Shown here one piece after another: positions 1 through 8,448 of a stretch of DNA of 41,137 bases. The position numbers and the translations under genes are program-made. How positions within the stretch are numbered: position 1 is the stretch's first letter; each line of letters begins with the position of its first letter. The notes beneath the pieces were generated by a model. That model searched no databases. It worked only from the letters and a program-made list of their open reading frames with translations, and was not told the DNA's origin. Source of the DNA: Patulibacter sp. (GTDB lineage: Bacteria > Actinomycetota > Thermoleophilia > Solirubrobacterales > Solirubrobacteraceae); NCBI RefSeq assembly GCF_030655195.1, contig NZ_JAURWA010000157.1, forward strand, positions 1 through 41,137, in the 5' to 3' direction.

Positions 1-639
1 TCCCGCGGCCGCGTCGAGGGCGCCGGGTCGCGCGCCGCAGACGACGAGCTCCTCGCCGTCCCGGCGCGCCGCGCGCCACGCGGCGAGGACGCGGTCCAGG
101 CCCTTCTTCGCCGGGTCCGAGGCGTAGGCGACCGCGGCCACGTCGCGCTGCTCCCAGGCGACGGGGGCGGGCCCCAGCGCGACCGGCGGCGGTACGACGA
201 CGGATGCCGGGCGGGGCCGCGGGACCTCGTCCAGGGCCTCGGCGGACTGTGGCACCAGCAGCGGGCACCGACGCAGGAGCAGGCGCTCGCGGGGCCGCTG
301 CCAGACCCCGTGGCGGCCGGGGCGGTTGGCGGCCATCGCGGCGTCCAGGCGGATCGCGCCCGGGCGCGGCCACAGGAGCGCGGCCCCGACGCTGCCGTAG
401 ACGACGGCCCGCGGCCGGTGGTCGGCCAGGCCCCGCTCGGCGGCCCGGCGGGCGGCGAGCGCCCACGTCAGGTCGGTCAGGGCCAGCGTCCGGACCGCGC
501 GGGGGGCCCTCGCGCGGGCGACCACGACCCGTGCGCCGGCGCGCTCCATCGCCCCGGCGAGCTCGTCGTCGACCTGCCGCAGCCCGGGGGTCGACCCGAG
601 CGAGACGAGGAGGACGTCCGCGGGAAGCCCGGCCGCCAT
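1..639 (-). CDS. Glycosyltransferase, GT-B/GT4-like (C-terminus cut by window edge)
   Basis: An open frame on the minus strand starts with ATG at 639-637 and runs off the left edge after 213 codons. It begins MAAGLPADVLLVSLGSTPG, a beta-strand followed by a Gly-rich turn as in the N-terminal Rossmann half of GT-B enzymes. Near residues 175-190 it has ASDPAKKGLDRVLAAWRAA, resembling the K-G-hydrophobic-D segment that opens the nucleotide-sugar half of GT4 enzymes. A sugar-nucleotide transferase role is inferred; donor and acceptor are unknown, and the catalytic C-terminal half is not visible. The start overlaps the stop of the upstream membrane-protein gene by one base (TGATG), so the two are probably translationally coupled downstream of trehalose-phosphatase. 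Confidence 0.72.
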   Translation of the reverse strand, partial: MAAGLPADVLLVSLGSTPGLRQVDDELAGAMERAGARVVVARARAPRAVRTLALTDLTWALAARRAAERGLADHRPRAVVYGSVGAALLWPRPGAIRLDAAMAANRPGRHGVWQRPRERLLLRRCPLLVPQSAEALDEVPRPRPASVVVPPPVALGPAPVAWEQRDVAAVAYASDPAKKGLDRVLAAWRAARRDGEELVVCGARPGALDAAAG

Positions 640-1172
640 CAGGCGCTGGCGGAGTGGCGCTTGTGCTCGGGGCGGTCGCGCCGCAGGCCCGGGGTGCGCA
701 GGAGCTTCAGGGGCGACACGGGGCCGGTCCGCTCGACGAGGAACTCGACGCCGTCGCGCTCCTCGATCGCCTTGACCGCGTGCTCCTGCTTGCGCCACCC
801 GAGCGCCCAGATCAGCAGGAACCCGGTGGCCACGCCCGCGACCTGGGGGAGCCAGATCGCCGCGACGCCCGAGACGATCGTCACCGCGAAGAGCGGCCAC
901 AGCCGGTTGATCAGCGTCAGGACCGGGCGCGGCTCGGGCAGCTGCTCGGCGGCGCGCGCCTCGGCGAGGACCCGGGCGATCTGCGGGTTCGTGTCGTTCA
1001 TCCGGCCCGCGTTGATCCCGAGGATGCTGGCGACGATCCACCAGAGCGCGGAGATCACGGCGGGCATCGGGTCGCTGTTGACCTGGGCGTGCGAGACGAC
1101 GATCAGGCCCAGCAGGGTCGCGGACGCGCCCGAGAGCAGGACCGTGGCGTGGAGGAGCTGCCGGAAGGTCAC
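639..1172 (-). CDS. Small polytopic membrane protein, function unknown
   Basis: This 177-residue protein has about four hydrophobic segments: residues 7-26, about 38-54, about 92-110 and about 112-126. A charged cytosolic-looking tail ends in a Lys/Arg/His-rich stretch. I recognise no catalytic motif or family. The start is GTG at 1172-1170, overlapping the trehalose-phosphatase stop by four bases (GTGA). Its stop overlaps the glycosyltransferase start by one base, so it is the middle gene of a tight three-gene unit. A role linked to the glycosyltransferase or to trehalose/glycolipid metabolism is only a guess from position. The opposite strand is also open here but has shadow-like composition. 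Confidence 0.75.
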   Translation of the reverse strand: MTFRQLLHATVLLSGASATLLGLIVVSHAQVNSDPMPAVISALWWIVASILGINAGRMNDTNPQIARVLAEARAAEQLPEPRPVLTLINRLWPLFAVTIVSGVAAIWLPQVAGVATGFLLIWALGWRKQEHAVKAIEERDGVEFLVERTGPVSPLKLLRTPGLRRDRPEHKRHSASA

Positions 1173-1978
1173 GGGCGCGCGAGCTCCTGCAGCAGCGAGC
1201 GGACGCCGTCGGTGCCCTCGACGGAGGCGTCGGCCGCTTCCGCGACCGCGGGTGGGGAGTCGGGGTCGACGGCGGCGACGCAGACCACGTGGGTCAGCTC
1301 ACCCGCGGACCGCAGGGCCCGGAGGCCCTCGAACGCGTCGACGTCGGTCCGGTCGTCGCCGGCGTAGAGCGCCGCGTCGGCGTCGCGTCCCTCGAGCACC
1401 CAGCGCACGGCGGCGCCCTTGTCGAACGGCACGGGCGGGCGCAGCTCGAGCACCATCCGACCGCGGTGCAGGACGAGGCCGTCGGCCTCGGCCAGACGTC
1501 CGACCTCCTCCGCCGCGACCTCGGCGGCCGGCTCGTCGGCGGCCCCGCGCCAGTGGATCGCCTGGATCGGACCCTTGTCCTCCAGGCGCAGGTCGGCCGC
1601 ACCGGCCCCGGACGCCGCGGCGAGCAGCCGGTCGGCGGTCTCCCGGACGCGCGGCTCCCACTCCGCGATCCCCGGGCGCACCTCGGCCTCGTCGGCACCG
1701 CTGCGGAGGATCTCCGTCCCGTGGTTGCCGACGTACTCCAGGCCGTCGACGCCGACGATCGCCCGCGCCTCGACCGTCCGCCGACCGGTGATGCAGGCCA
1801 CGAGGCCGAACCGCGAGGCCAGGTCGGCGACGACGGCCCGGGTCGCCTCGGGCACGGCGACGTCGGAGGCCCGGGTGGTGATGGGCGCCAGGGTGCCGTC
1901 GACGTCCAGGAGGACGGCGGTCCGACCCGGGGTGGCGCGCAGGGGAGCGAGGAGGTCGCCGAGGCGATCGTCGATCAC
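1169..1978 (-). CDS. otsB: Trehalose-6-phosphate phosphatase (HAD superfamily)
   Basis: This 269-residue HAD phosphatase dephosphorylates trehalose-6-phosphate, the last step of OtsAB trehalose synthesis. HAD motif I is LLDVDGTLAP (nucleophile D25, acid/base D27). Motif II lies in ACITGRR. The motif III Lys is in FDKGAAV, and motif IV is YAGDDRTDVDAFE, the form typical of OtsB. The length is normal for the family. The start is taken as GTG at 1978-1976 because similarity begins there; the frame stays open far upstream but becomes shadow-like opposite the TauE gene. The Shine-Dalgarno is weak. It is the first gene of an overlapping trio with a membrane protein and a glycosyltransferase. No otsA is in the window. 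Confidence 0.9.
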   Translation of the reverse strand: MIDDRLGDLLAPLRATPGRTAVLLDVDGTLAPITTRASDVAVPEATRAVVADLASRFGLVACITGRRTVEARAIVGVDGLEYVGNHGTEILRSGADEAEVRPGIAEWEPRVRETADRLLAAASGAGAADLRLEDKGPIQAIHWRGAADEPAAEVAAEEVGRLAEADGLVLHRGRMVLELRPPVPFDKGAAVRWVLEGRDADAALYAGDDRTDVDAFEGLRALRSAGELTHVVCVAAVDPDSPPAVAEAADASVEGTDGVRSLLQELARP

Positions 1979-2070
1979 GTCCTGCAGTCTCGCGCATCGC
2001 CCGCGGGGTGTCCCCCACCGGGTGCGGACGCCGGGTGCCGGGCGGCGCGGGGAGGCCACGGGACCTTCTC

Positions 2071-2076
2071 TAGCAT
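2071..2076 (+). promoter_or_regulatory. -10 hexamer of a probable leaderless promoter (TauE gene)
   Basis: TAGCAT ends 7 bases before the ATG at 2084. There is no purine-rich Shine-Dalgarno between them, so the transcript probably begins at or next to the start codon. No clear -35 is seen. Confidence 0.6.
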
Positions 2077-2083
2077 CCGCCCG

Positions 2084-2863
2084 ATGGACCGCCGCCGGAC
2101 CGCCAAGATCGCCGGCATCGGCACGGTGGCGGGCCTCTTCAGCGGCCTCTTCGGGGTCGGCGGCGGCGTCGTCATGGTGCCGCTGCTGCTCCTGCTGCTG
2201 GGGATGGACGAGCGCCGCGCGACGAGCACGTCGTTGGGGGCGATCGTGATCATCGCGACCGCCGCCACGCTCACCCAGGGCGCCTACGGCACCGTCCACC
2301 TGACCGAGGGCCTGCTCGTCGGGGTCCCCGCCCTGGCCGGCGTGGTCGCGGGCACGGCGCTGCAGCAGCGCCTGCCCGCCAAGCGGGTGTCGCTGATCTT
2401 CGCGGTGCTCCTGATCGGCGTGGCGGCGTCGATGGTGCTCTCGACCGGCGACGCCGACGGCGGGGGCGCGGACCTCGACGCGACCCGGGTCGCCCTGGCG
2501 GCGGTCTTCGGCTTCGCGGCCGGTGTCGTCTCGGGGCTCCTGGGCGTCGGCGGCGGCACGCTCTTCGTGCCCGGCCTGATCTACGTCCTGGGCCTGGGCC
2601 ACGTCGAGGCGGAGGCCACGTCGCTCCTGGCGATGGTCCCGATGTCGCTCCTGGGTGCCTGGCGCCAGCACCGCTACGGCAACCTCGAGGTCCGCACCTC
2701 GGTGACGATGGGCGTCCTCGCGATCCCCGGTGCCCTCCTGGGCGTCGTCCTCGCCAACGCCCTCCCGGTCCGGGTCCTCGAGGTCGGCTTCGCGCTGCTC
2801 CTGCTCTACGTGGCCCAGCGGCTGGCGCGGCGGGGGCTGGCGAAGGAGGTGGCGCCGGCCTAA
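2084..2863 (+). CDS. TauE/SafE-family membrane permease (probable sulfite/organosulfonate exporter)
   Basis: This 259-residue membrane protein has about eight hydrophobic helices. It shows the internal duplication typical of TauE/SafE: GLFSGLFGVGGGVVMVPLLL at residues about 16-35 and GVVSGLLGVGGGTLFVPGLI at about 147-166. Family members export sulfite, sulfoacetate or related anions, but many are uncharacterised, so the substrate is unknown. The start is fixed by the appearance of the first repeat and by a -10-like TAGCAT 7 bases upstream, consistent with leaderless expression. The stop overlaps by four bases with the stop of the convergent OB-HD gene. Confidence 0.88.
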   Translation: MDRRRTAKIAGIGTVAGLFSGLFGVGGGVVMVPLLLLLLGMDERRATSTSLGAIVIIATAATLTQGAYGTVHLTEGLLVGVPALAGVVAGTALQQRLPAKRVSLIFAVLLIGVAASMVLSTGDADGGGADLDATRVALAAVFGFAAGVVSGLLGVGGGTLFVPGLIYVLGLGHVEAEATSLLAMVPMSLLGAWRQHRYGNLEVRTSVTMGVLAIPGALLGVVLANALPVRVLEVGFALLLLYVAQRLARRGLAKEVAPA

Positions 2864-3957
2864 CCGTTCCCCAGCCCGTGCTCCAGGGCCTCCTTGATCG
2901 TCGCGTCCAGCGCGTTGATGCGGTGCAGCGTCGCGGCCTCGGCGGAGCGGAAGCGGCCGCCGGCGCGCTCCGGACCGTGGTGGGTGAGCACGCAGTGGGC
3001 CAGGTGCATCCAGCGGGTCTCGTCGAGGCCGGCGCGGCGGGCGGGCTCGGACATGATCCGCAGGCCCAGCTCGACGTGGCCGAGCATCTCGCCCTGCTCC
3101 GTCCGGCCGATCTCGGCCGCGTAGGTGAACTCGCGGGTGCGTCCCAGGTCGTGGACGATGCAGGCCGTCAGCAGCAGATCGCGGTTGAGGCCGGGGTGGT
3201 GGACGCACGCCTCCTGGGCGAGCGCGCCGACGGCGACGGTGTGCTCGAGCAGACCGCCGAGGTAGCTGTGGTGCCCGCCGATCGTGCACGGCGCCAGGCG
3301 CCAGCGCCGGCGGAGCGCCTCGTCGCCCAGCAGCTGCTGCAGCAGCCCGGCGAACCCCGTGTCGCCGACCTCACCGGCGAGGCCCTCGAGGAACCCGTCG
3401 AGCTCGTCGAGGTCCCGGTAGGCCGTGGGCAGGAACTGCGTCGGGTCGACCTGCGCGGGATCGAGGCGGCGGACCGCGGTCAGCTCGGCGACGAGCTCCT
3501 CCCGGTAGCGGTCGACGGTGCCGGCGACCTGGACGACGTCGCCGCGCTGGAACGCCGCGTCGAGCCGGTCGACGTCCTTGAACACGCGCGCGGGGATCGT
3601 GCCGGTGCGGTCGCGCAGGTCGAGCGAGAGGTAGGCGCCGGAGCGGCCCTGGGAACGGTCCTTGCGGATGCACGCGTAGGCGCCGGCGATGCGATCGCCC
3701 GGGCCCAGCGCGGCGATGGTGGCGGTGGCCGTCGCCCGAGCCGGGACGGGCACGTCGATCCGGCGCTCGTCGCGCGTCGCGGGCTCCCCGGGACCCTCGT
3801 GCTCCGTGCCCGCGGCGGGTGCGTCCGCGGGGTCGCGGTCCTCGACCGCGGGGCGGTCGGCGGCGGGCGCCACCTCCTCGACGGCTCCCTGTGGACGATG
3901 GTCCGAGCCCTCGGGGGGCTGCGGGCTGGACGGTCCGTCGGGTGCCACGCCAAGCAT
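2860..3957 (-). CDS. OB-fold plus HD-domain protein, YhaM-like 3'-5' exoribonuclease
   Basis: This 365-residue protein has three parts. Residues 1-75 are Pro/Glu/Asp-rich and probably disordered. Residues about 80-165 form an OB-type nucleic-acid-binding domain (DRTGTIPARVFKD, GDVVQVAGTVDRY). The C-terminal part is an HD domain with HHSYLGGLLEHTVAV, the key IVHDLGRTREF and a later LTHHGPE. The same order occurs in YhaM/CBF1-type 3'-5' exoribonucleases, so RNA or ssDNA trimming is the likely role. ATG 3957 is used here, but GTG 3948-3946 is a real alternative: CAAGAT lies 7 bases before it, fitting the leaderless pattern of this window. Its start is 17 bases from the divergent PAC2 start. Confidence 0.82.
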   Translation of the reverse strand: MLGVAPDGPSSPQPPEGSDHRPQGAVEEVAPAADRPAVEDRDPADAPAAGTEHEGPGEPATRDERRIDVPVPARATATATIAALGPGDRIAGAYACIRKDRSQGRSGAYLSLDLRDRTGTIPARVFKDVDRLDAAFQRGDVVQVAGTVDRYREELVAELTAVRRLDPAQVDPTQFLPTAYRDLDELDGFLEGLAGEVGDTGFAGLLQQLLGDEALRRRWRLAPCTIGGHHSYLGGLLEHTVAVGALAQEACVHHPGLNRDLLLTACIVHDLGRTREFTYAAEIGRTEQGEMLGHVELGLRIMSEPARRAGLDETRWMHLAHCVLTHHGPERAGGRFRSAEAATLHRINALDATIKEALEHGLGNG

Positions 3958-3961
3958 CTTG

Positions 3962-3967
3962 TACCGT
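3962..3967 (+). promoter_or_regulatory. -10 hexamer of a probable leaderless promoter (PAC2 gene)
   Basis: TACCGT ends 7 bases before the ATG at 3975, within a divergent intergenic space of only 17 bases. No Shine-Dalgarno is present. Confidence 0.6.
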
Positions 3968-3974
3968 CAACCGG

Positions 3975-4937
3975 ATGATTCCCCTTCGTTGGGACGACCG
4001 CCCGGTCGGGTTGCGCGACCCGGCCCTGGTGTGCGCGTTCACCGGCTGGACCGATGCAGGGGACTCCGCCAGCTCGGCGGTCGGCGTGATCTCGCGCCGG
4101 CTCGGGGCCCAGCGCTGCGCCACGGTCGATCCGGAGCTGCTCTACACGATGCAGTCCTACCGGCCGCACATCACCGTCCGCGACGGTGTCGCCTCCGACG
4201 TCGACTGGCCCACGGTCGAGCTCCGGGCCGCCGTCGTGCCGACCGCGCGCCGCGACCTGATCCTCGTCACGGGCCCCGAGCCGGCGATGCGCTGGCAGTC
4301 GCTCAGCGAGACCCTGATCGAGACCGCCCGCAGCCTCGGCGCGACGTTCGTCGTCACCCTCGGCGGGCTGCTCTCCGACGTGCCGCACACCCGCCCGGTG
4401 CCGATCACGGGGATCGCCACCGATCCCGACCTGATCGCCCCGCTCGGCGCGATGCTGCCCGACTACGAGGGCCCGACCGGCCTGACGGGCGTCGTCCACT
4501 TCGAGGCCCAGAAGCAGGGCCTGCAGGCCGTCACGCTGCTCGCGCACGTGCCGCACTACGTCGCCGGCGTCCCCAGCCCGAAGGCGACCCTCGCCCTGGT
4601 CGAGGCCGTCGAGGCCCTCACCGAGGTGCCCGTCCCGACCGCCCGCCTGCGCGCCGCGTCGGAGCGGTACGAGCAGCAGGTGACCGAGGCCGTCGAGCGC
4701 GACCCCGAGCGCCGCGAGCTCCTGGAGCGCCTGGAGCAGATGGCCGACCTGCGCGACGTCATCGGCGACGAGGACTCCGACGAGGACCTCGCCGAGGCCG
4801 CCGAGGCGCAGATCCAGCTGAACCTGGGGGAGCTGCCCACCGGCGACGTCATCGCCGACGAGTTCCTCGAGTTCCTCCGCGAGCAGGACCACGAGGACGA
4901 CGACGCGGACGAGGACGAGGACCGCCCGCAGGCCTGA
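3975..4937 (+). CDS. PAC2-family protein (proteasome assembly chaperone 2-like)
   Basis: This 320-residue protein begins MIPLRWDDRPVGLRDPALVC and has AFTGWTDAGDSASSAV near residues 20-35, a hallmark of actinobacterial PAC2 proteins. A second conserved segment, TFVVTLGGLLSDVPHTRPV, lies at about 120-140. In eukaryotes PAC2 helps assemble proteasome alpha rings; the bacterial members are widespread in Actinomycetota but have no settled function. The C-terminal 60 residues are very acidic, with repeated Asp/Glu runs. The start is supported by the similarity boundary and the -10-like hexamer 7 bases upstream. No proteasome gene is in the window. Confidence 0.88.
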   Translation: MIPLRWDDRPVGLRDPALVCAFTGWTDAGDSASSAVGVISRRLGAQRCATVDPELLYTMQSYRPHITVRDGVASDVDWPTVELRAAVVPTARRDLILVTGPEPAMRWQSLSETLIETARSLGATFVVTLGGLLSDVPHTRPVPITGIATDPDLIAPLGAMLPDYEGPTGLTGVVHFEAQKQGLQAVTLLAHVPHYVAGVPSPKATLALVEAVEALTEVPVPTARLRAASERYEQQVTEAVERDPERRELLERLEQMADLRDVIGDEDSDEDLAEAAEAQIQLNLGELPTGDVIADEFLEFLREQDHEDDDADEDEDRPQA

Positions 4938-4940
4938 CGG

Positions 4941-4978
4941 CCGCCCGCACCGCGGGCGGATGCCTGGGGACGCCAGGC
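4941..4978. terminator. Two short hairpins between convergent genes
   Basis: CCGCCCGC (4941-4948) pairs with GCGGGCGG (4952-4959), and GCCTGG (4962-4967) pairs with CCAGGC (4973-4978). They lie between the PAC2 stop and the helicase-nuclease stop on opposite strands, so a bidirectional terminator is likely. There is no U-tract. Confidence 0.5.
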
Positions 4979-4986
4979 GCCGCCCG

Positions 4987-7900
4987 CTAGGTCTCGGCTG
5001 CAGGGCAGGTCAGCTGGTAGTCGCACATCGCGCAGGTCTCGTACGACGGGGTCGGCTCGAAGTCCTGGGCGAGGATCGCGTCGCCGATCCGCTCGACGGT
5101 CGACGTGATCTTGGCCCGCTCGCCGCCCTCGGCCTCGAGCGGGGTCTTCACGTCGTCGAGGATGTAGTGGTAGCTCTGGCGGGGTGCCTCGAGGCCCCAG
5201 GCGTCGACCGCGGCGACGGCGTACAGCTGCAGCTGGACGTCGTCGCGCAGCTGCTCCGGCGTGCGCGGGCGGCCCGTCTTGTAGTCGACGAGCTCGTACG
5301 CGCCGTCGGGGTGGCGGTCCACGCGGTCGACCCGGCCGCGGAGCGTGTGGTCGCCCAGGCGGAACTCGAAGCCGCGCTCGAGCCAGACCGTCTCGGAGTC
5401 CTCCGCGGTCGTCCGCGCGTGGTACCGGGCCATCGAGTCCTGCGCGCGGGACCACAGGCGCGCCTCGTCGGCCGAGCCCTGCAGCCCCGAGCGCCGCCAG
5501 CTCGCCGTCAGCAGCTCCTGCAGCTCGGCCAGCTCGGTGCCCCCGCGGCCGTGCCAGCGCTCGAGCACCTGGTGGACGACGATGCCGAACCGCTGCGCCA
5601 CCGTCGGCTGCTGGGGGATCCGCAGGACCCGGTTGAACTTGTAGCGCAGGGGACAGGACCCGTAGACGAACAGGTCGCCGGCCGACATCACCACCCCGTC
5701 GTCGCGCAGCGGCAGGAACGGCTCGAGCGACGGCTCGCCGCGACCGGCGGCACGGCGCTCCGCGGTCTGGCCCGCGGCGGCGAGGATGTCCTCGTCCAGC
5801 GACGAGGAGAGCAGGATCTCCTTCTGCTGCGCGGTGGCCGCCTGGCGGATCGCCCCGTCGACGGCCGGCATCGCCGCGGCGACCTCCTGGCCCTCCGGCC
5901 GGTTGATCAGCGCCGCGACCTTCATCAGCTCGAGGTACCGGGTGACGCCGTGGGCGACGTCGAGGTCGGTGTCCATCCGCAGGTCGCCCAGGCGCGCGCC
6001 GATCGTCGCGACGTCGCGCAGCAGGTCGTCGCGGAGCGTCCGGAACGTCGCGTGCAGGGTGTCGTCGGGGCCGAACAGCCGCTCGTCGAGCTCCTCCCAC
6101 TCGCCGTCCACCGCGCGCCGCGCGTCCTCCACCATCGACGACGGCTCACGGGCGGCCCCGCTCGTCGCGCGCTCGGGGTAGGCCAGGACGACGCCCTCGC
6201 GGGCGCGCGTCATCGCGACGTGCAGCGCGCGGCGGGCCTCGTCGATCGCGATCGCCCGCGACGGGTCCGCGACGTCGGCCGCCCCGCTCCGCCCGTCGCC
6301 CGCATCCAGCAGCCGCCCGCCGACCCGGTCGTCGCCGAGCAGCTCGTCGGGCAGCGGGTCGACCAGGCGCCGGCCGGCGGCCGCGCCGATCGCACCGAGC
6401 CGGGAGGACTGCAGGCCCAGGACGAAGACGTGGTCGAGCTCGAGCTCGGCGGCGGCCTCCAGCGGGAGCACGCGCACCGCGCCCGTGCGGGACGTCCGGC
6501 CGCCCGCATCGGGCTCGTCACCCGGCGGGTCGCCGTCCATCCCCGCGGCGAACGGCACGGCCTCGACCTTGCCGTCCGGGTCGCCGCCGGCCTCGGCCAG
6601 CAGGATCAGCCAGCGGGCGAAGTCGCGCGCGGTGGACTGCGGGGCGATCCGCACGTGGCGCTCCGCGAGCTGGCCGACGCGCGCGAGGTCGCGCAGCCGC
6701 TCGACGACGTCGCCGTTGTCGCCGAAGAGCTGCTGCCGGCGCAGGCCCAGGTGCTCGACGAGCCGGTGGACGAACTGGTCCGGTGGCGTGACGTCGAGGG
6801 CGCGCGTGGCGCTGCGGTAGAGGCGCAGGAACGCGGCGACGCGGTCGCGGGCCTCGGGCGCCATCTGCGGCGACTCCATCGACGCGGCGAGCGCGCCGAC
6901 GAGGTCCATCCGCCGGCGGCGGGCCAGCTGCATGCAGCGCGCGAGGTCGGCGGGCCGCAGGTCGATCGGCGGACGGGCGAGCGCGCGGGAGACCGCCGGC
7001 GCGTCGGACGGGTCGACGAGCAGCCGCAGCCACGCGAGCACGTCGCGGACCTCGACGCGCTCGAGGAACGCCCCGGCGCCGCCCAGGCGCGTCGGCACCG
7101 CGAGCTCCTCGAGCGCCGCGACGACCGGCCCGGCCTCCCGTCGCACGGAGGGGACGAGCACCGCGATCCGGTCGGGTCGCGCACCGTCGCGCAGCAGCCG
7201 CTCGACCTCGCCGGCCACCGCCTGCGCCTGCGCCCGCTCCGAGGTCGCGCGCCAGAACCGCACGCTGCCGCCCGACGGGGCGTGCCAGGCGTGCGGCAGC
7301 CGGTCGGCGGCGGGCTCGACGACGGCCTCGGCGGCGCGCAGGACCCGGGCCGGGCTGCGCCACGAGCGCTCGAGCGCGACGGTCCCGAGGTCCGGGTAGG
7401 TCGCCACGAGGTCGCGCAGGTTCTTCGGCGCCGCGGCCCGGACGCGGCGGGTGGCCTGGTCGTCGTCGCCGGCGGCGGTCAGCGTCGTGCCGCAGCGGAC
7501 CAGGGCGTGCAGCAGCCGCATCGCCGCCGTCGGCAGGTCCTGGATGTCGTCGACCAGGAGCGCCGCGAACGCACCGCCCACCCGTTCGCGGACCCGGTCT
7601 CCTCGCGGCGTCGGGTCCTCGAGCAGCCGGACGAGGTGCAGCAGCAGGTCGCCGTGGTCGATCAGCCCGCGCTCGCGCAGGACCCGGTCGTGCAGGCGCA
7701 TCAGCTGCGCGAACTCGCGCTCGCGCGGCGCACGCGGGTCGACGTCCGCCAGACCGCCCGCCCAGCGCCCGAGCTCCTCGGCGTCGACGAGCGACTCCTT
7801 CAACCGGTCGATGCGCGCCACGGCGCTCGCGAGCAGCCCGATGTGGCCGCGGCCGCCGGAGCCGCCGTCGTGGTGCAGCAGACCGAGCTCCTCGCGGTGC

Positions 7901-8271
7901 TCGAGCAGCAGAGCCACCCGTTCGTTGCGCGTGGCGGGGACGACGAACGGGTCGACGCCGACCTCCTCCGCCACGTCGCGCAGGAGCCGGTGGCCGAGGT
8001 CCGGGAGCGTCGTGACCACCACGTCGGCGGCCGCCGGCCCGAGCCGCTCGTCCAGGCGCCGGCGCGTGCGGGCCGCGGCGGCGGGCGTCGCGCCGAGGAC
8101 GGCGATGCGGGTGGGGTCCGCCCCCACCGCGGTGACCAGCCAGGCCGCCCGGGCGGCCAGTGCGGTGCTCTTGCCGGTGCCGGCGGTCCCGCGGACGAGC
8201 AGGGGCGGTCCATCGGCGCCGTGCGTGGCGACGCGGACCTGCGCGTCGGACAGTCCGTCGAGGGGCTCCAT
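4987..8271 (-). CDS. SF1 (UvrD/PcrA-like) helicase fused to a PD-(D/E)XK nuclease with Fe-S cysteines
   Basis: This 1094-residue recombination/repair enzyme probably unwinds and trims DNA ends as RecB/AddB/AdnAB-type proteins do. The helicase half has Walker A GTAGTGKST (28-36), a Walker B-like LLVDDIQDLP (about 235-245), AAGDDDQATRRVRAA (motif III, about 265), LERSWRS (motif IV, about 300) and HVAMTRAREGVVLAYP (motif VI, about 685). The nuclease half has FGIVVHQVLERWH, GRVDRVD (about 975) and ELVDYKTGR (about 995). C873 with C1080, C1083 and C1089 matches the AddB-style 4Fe-4S arrangement. Motif II is DDIQ rather than DEAQ/DEVQ, and the motif V region is weak. The ATG at 8271 directly precedes the helicase fold; open frame upstream is shadow. 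No partner subunit is adjacent. Confidence 0.88.
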   Translation of the reverse strand: MEPLDGLSDAQVRVATHGADGPPLLVRGTAGTGKSTALAARAAWLVTAVGADPTRIAVLGATPAAAARTRRRLDERLGPAAADVVVTTLPDLGHRLLRDVAEEVGVDPFVVPATRNERVALLLEHREELGLLHHDGGSGGRGHIGLLASAVARIDRLKESLVDAEELGRWAGGLADVDPRAPREREFAQLMRLHDRVLRERGLIDHGDLLLHLVRLLEDPTPRGDRVRERVGGAFAALLVDDIQDLPTAAMRLLHALVRCGTTLTAAGDDDQATRRVRAAAPKNLRDLVATYPDLGTVALERSWRSPARVLRAAEAVVEPAADRLPHAWHAPSGGSVRFWRATSERAQAQAVAGEVERLLRDGARPDRIAVLVPSVRREAGPVVAALEELAVPTRLGGAGAFLERVEVRDVLAWLRLLVDPSDAPAVSRALARPPIDLRPADLARCMQLARRRRMDLVGALAASMESPQMAPEARDRVAAFLRLYRSATRALDVTPPDQFVHRLVEHLGLRRQQLFGDNGDVVERLRDLARVGQLAERHVRIAPQSTARDFARWLILLAEAGGDPDGKVEAVPFAAGMDGDPPGDEPDAGGRTSRTGAVRVLPLEAAAELELDHVFVLGLQSSRLGAIGAAAGRRLVDPLPDELLGDDRVGGRLLDAGDGRSGAADVADPSRAIAIDEARRALHVAMTRAREGVVLAYPERATSGAAREPSSMVEDARRAVDGEWEELDERLFGPDDTLHATFRTLRDDLLRDVATIGARLGDLRMDTDLDVAHGVTRYLELMKVAALINRPEGQEVAAAMPAVDGAIRQAATAQQKEILLSSSLDEDILAAAGQTAERRAAGRGEPSLEPFLPLRDDGVVMSAGDLFVYGSCPLRYKFNRVLRIPQQPTVAQRFGIVVHQVLERWHGRGGTELAELQELLTASWRRSGLQGSADEARLWSRAQDSMARYHARTTAEDSETVWLERGFEFRLGDHTLRGRVDRVDRHPDGAYELVDYKTGRPRTPEQLRDDVQLQLYAVAAVDAWGLEAPRQSYHYILDDVKTPLEAEGGERAKITSTVERIGDAILAQDFEPTPSYETCAMCDYQLTCPAAET

Positions 8272-8434
8272 CGGGTCGGGGCATTCTCGCGGGTCGGCGG
8301 GCCGGGCGGGGGCGGAGCGGGCCGCGGGGGCCGCCGGCGGGCCCACCGGGGTCGGCGGGGGTGCCCGGCGACCCGGCCGCGTTCCGGGCGGGCGCACGCC
8401 GGGCGGGTCGGGGGACCGCCGGGGACCGCCGACT

Positions 8435-8440
8435 AGGATG
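8435..8440 (+). promoter_or_regulatory. -10 hexamer of a probable leaderless promoter (IMPase gene)
   Basis: TAGGAT ends 8 bases before ATG 8449. This spacing favours ATG 8449 over the in-frame GTG at 8443 as the start. Confidence 0.6.
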
Positions 8441-8448
8441 GGGTGTCG

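Noticed and set aside
4987..8271. AdnAB or AddAB pair
   Set aside because: Only one helicase-nuclease chain is present; the neighbours are PAC2 and an IMPase-family gene.
4960..8436. A 1158-codon open frame on the plus strand opposite the helicase-nuclease
   Set aside because: It is the antisense shadow of a GC-rich gene; composition is Arg/Gly/Val/Gln-rich and there is no promoter, Shine-Dalgarno or similarity.
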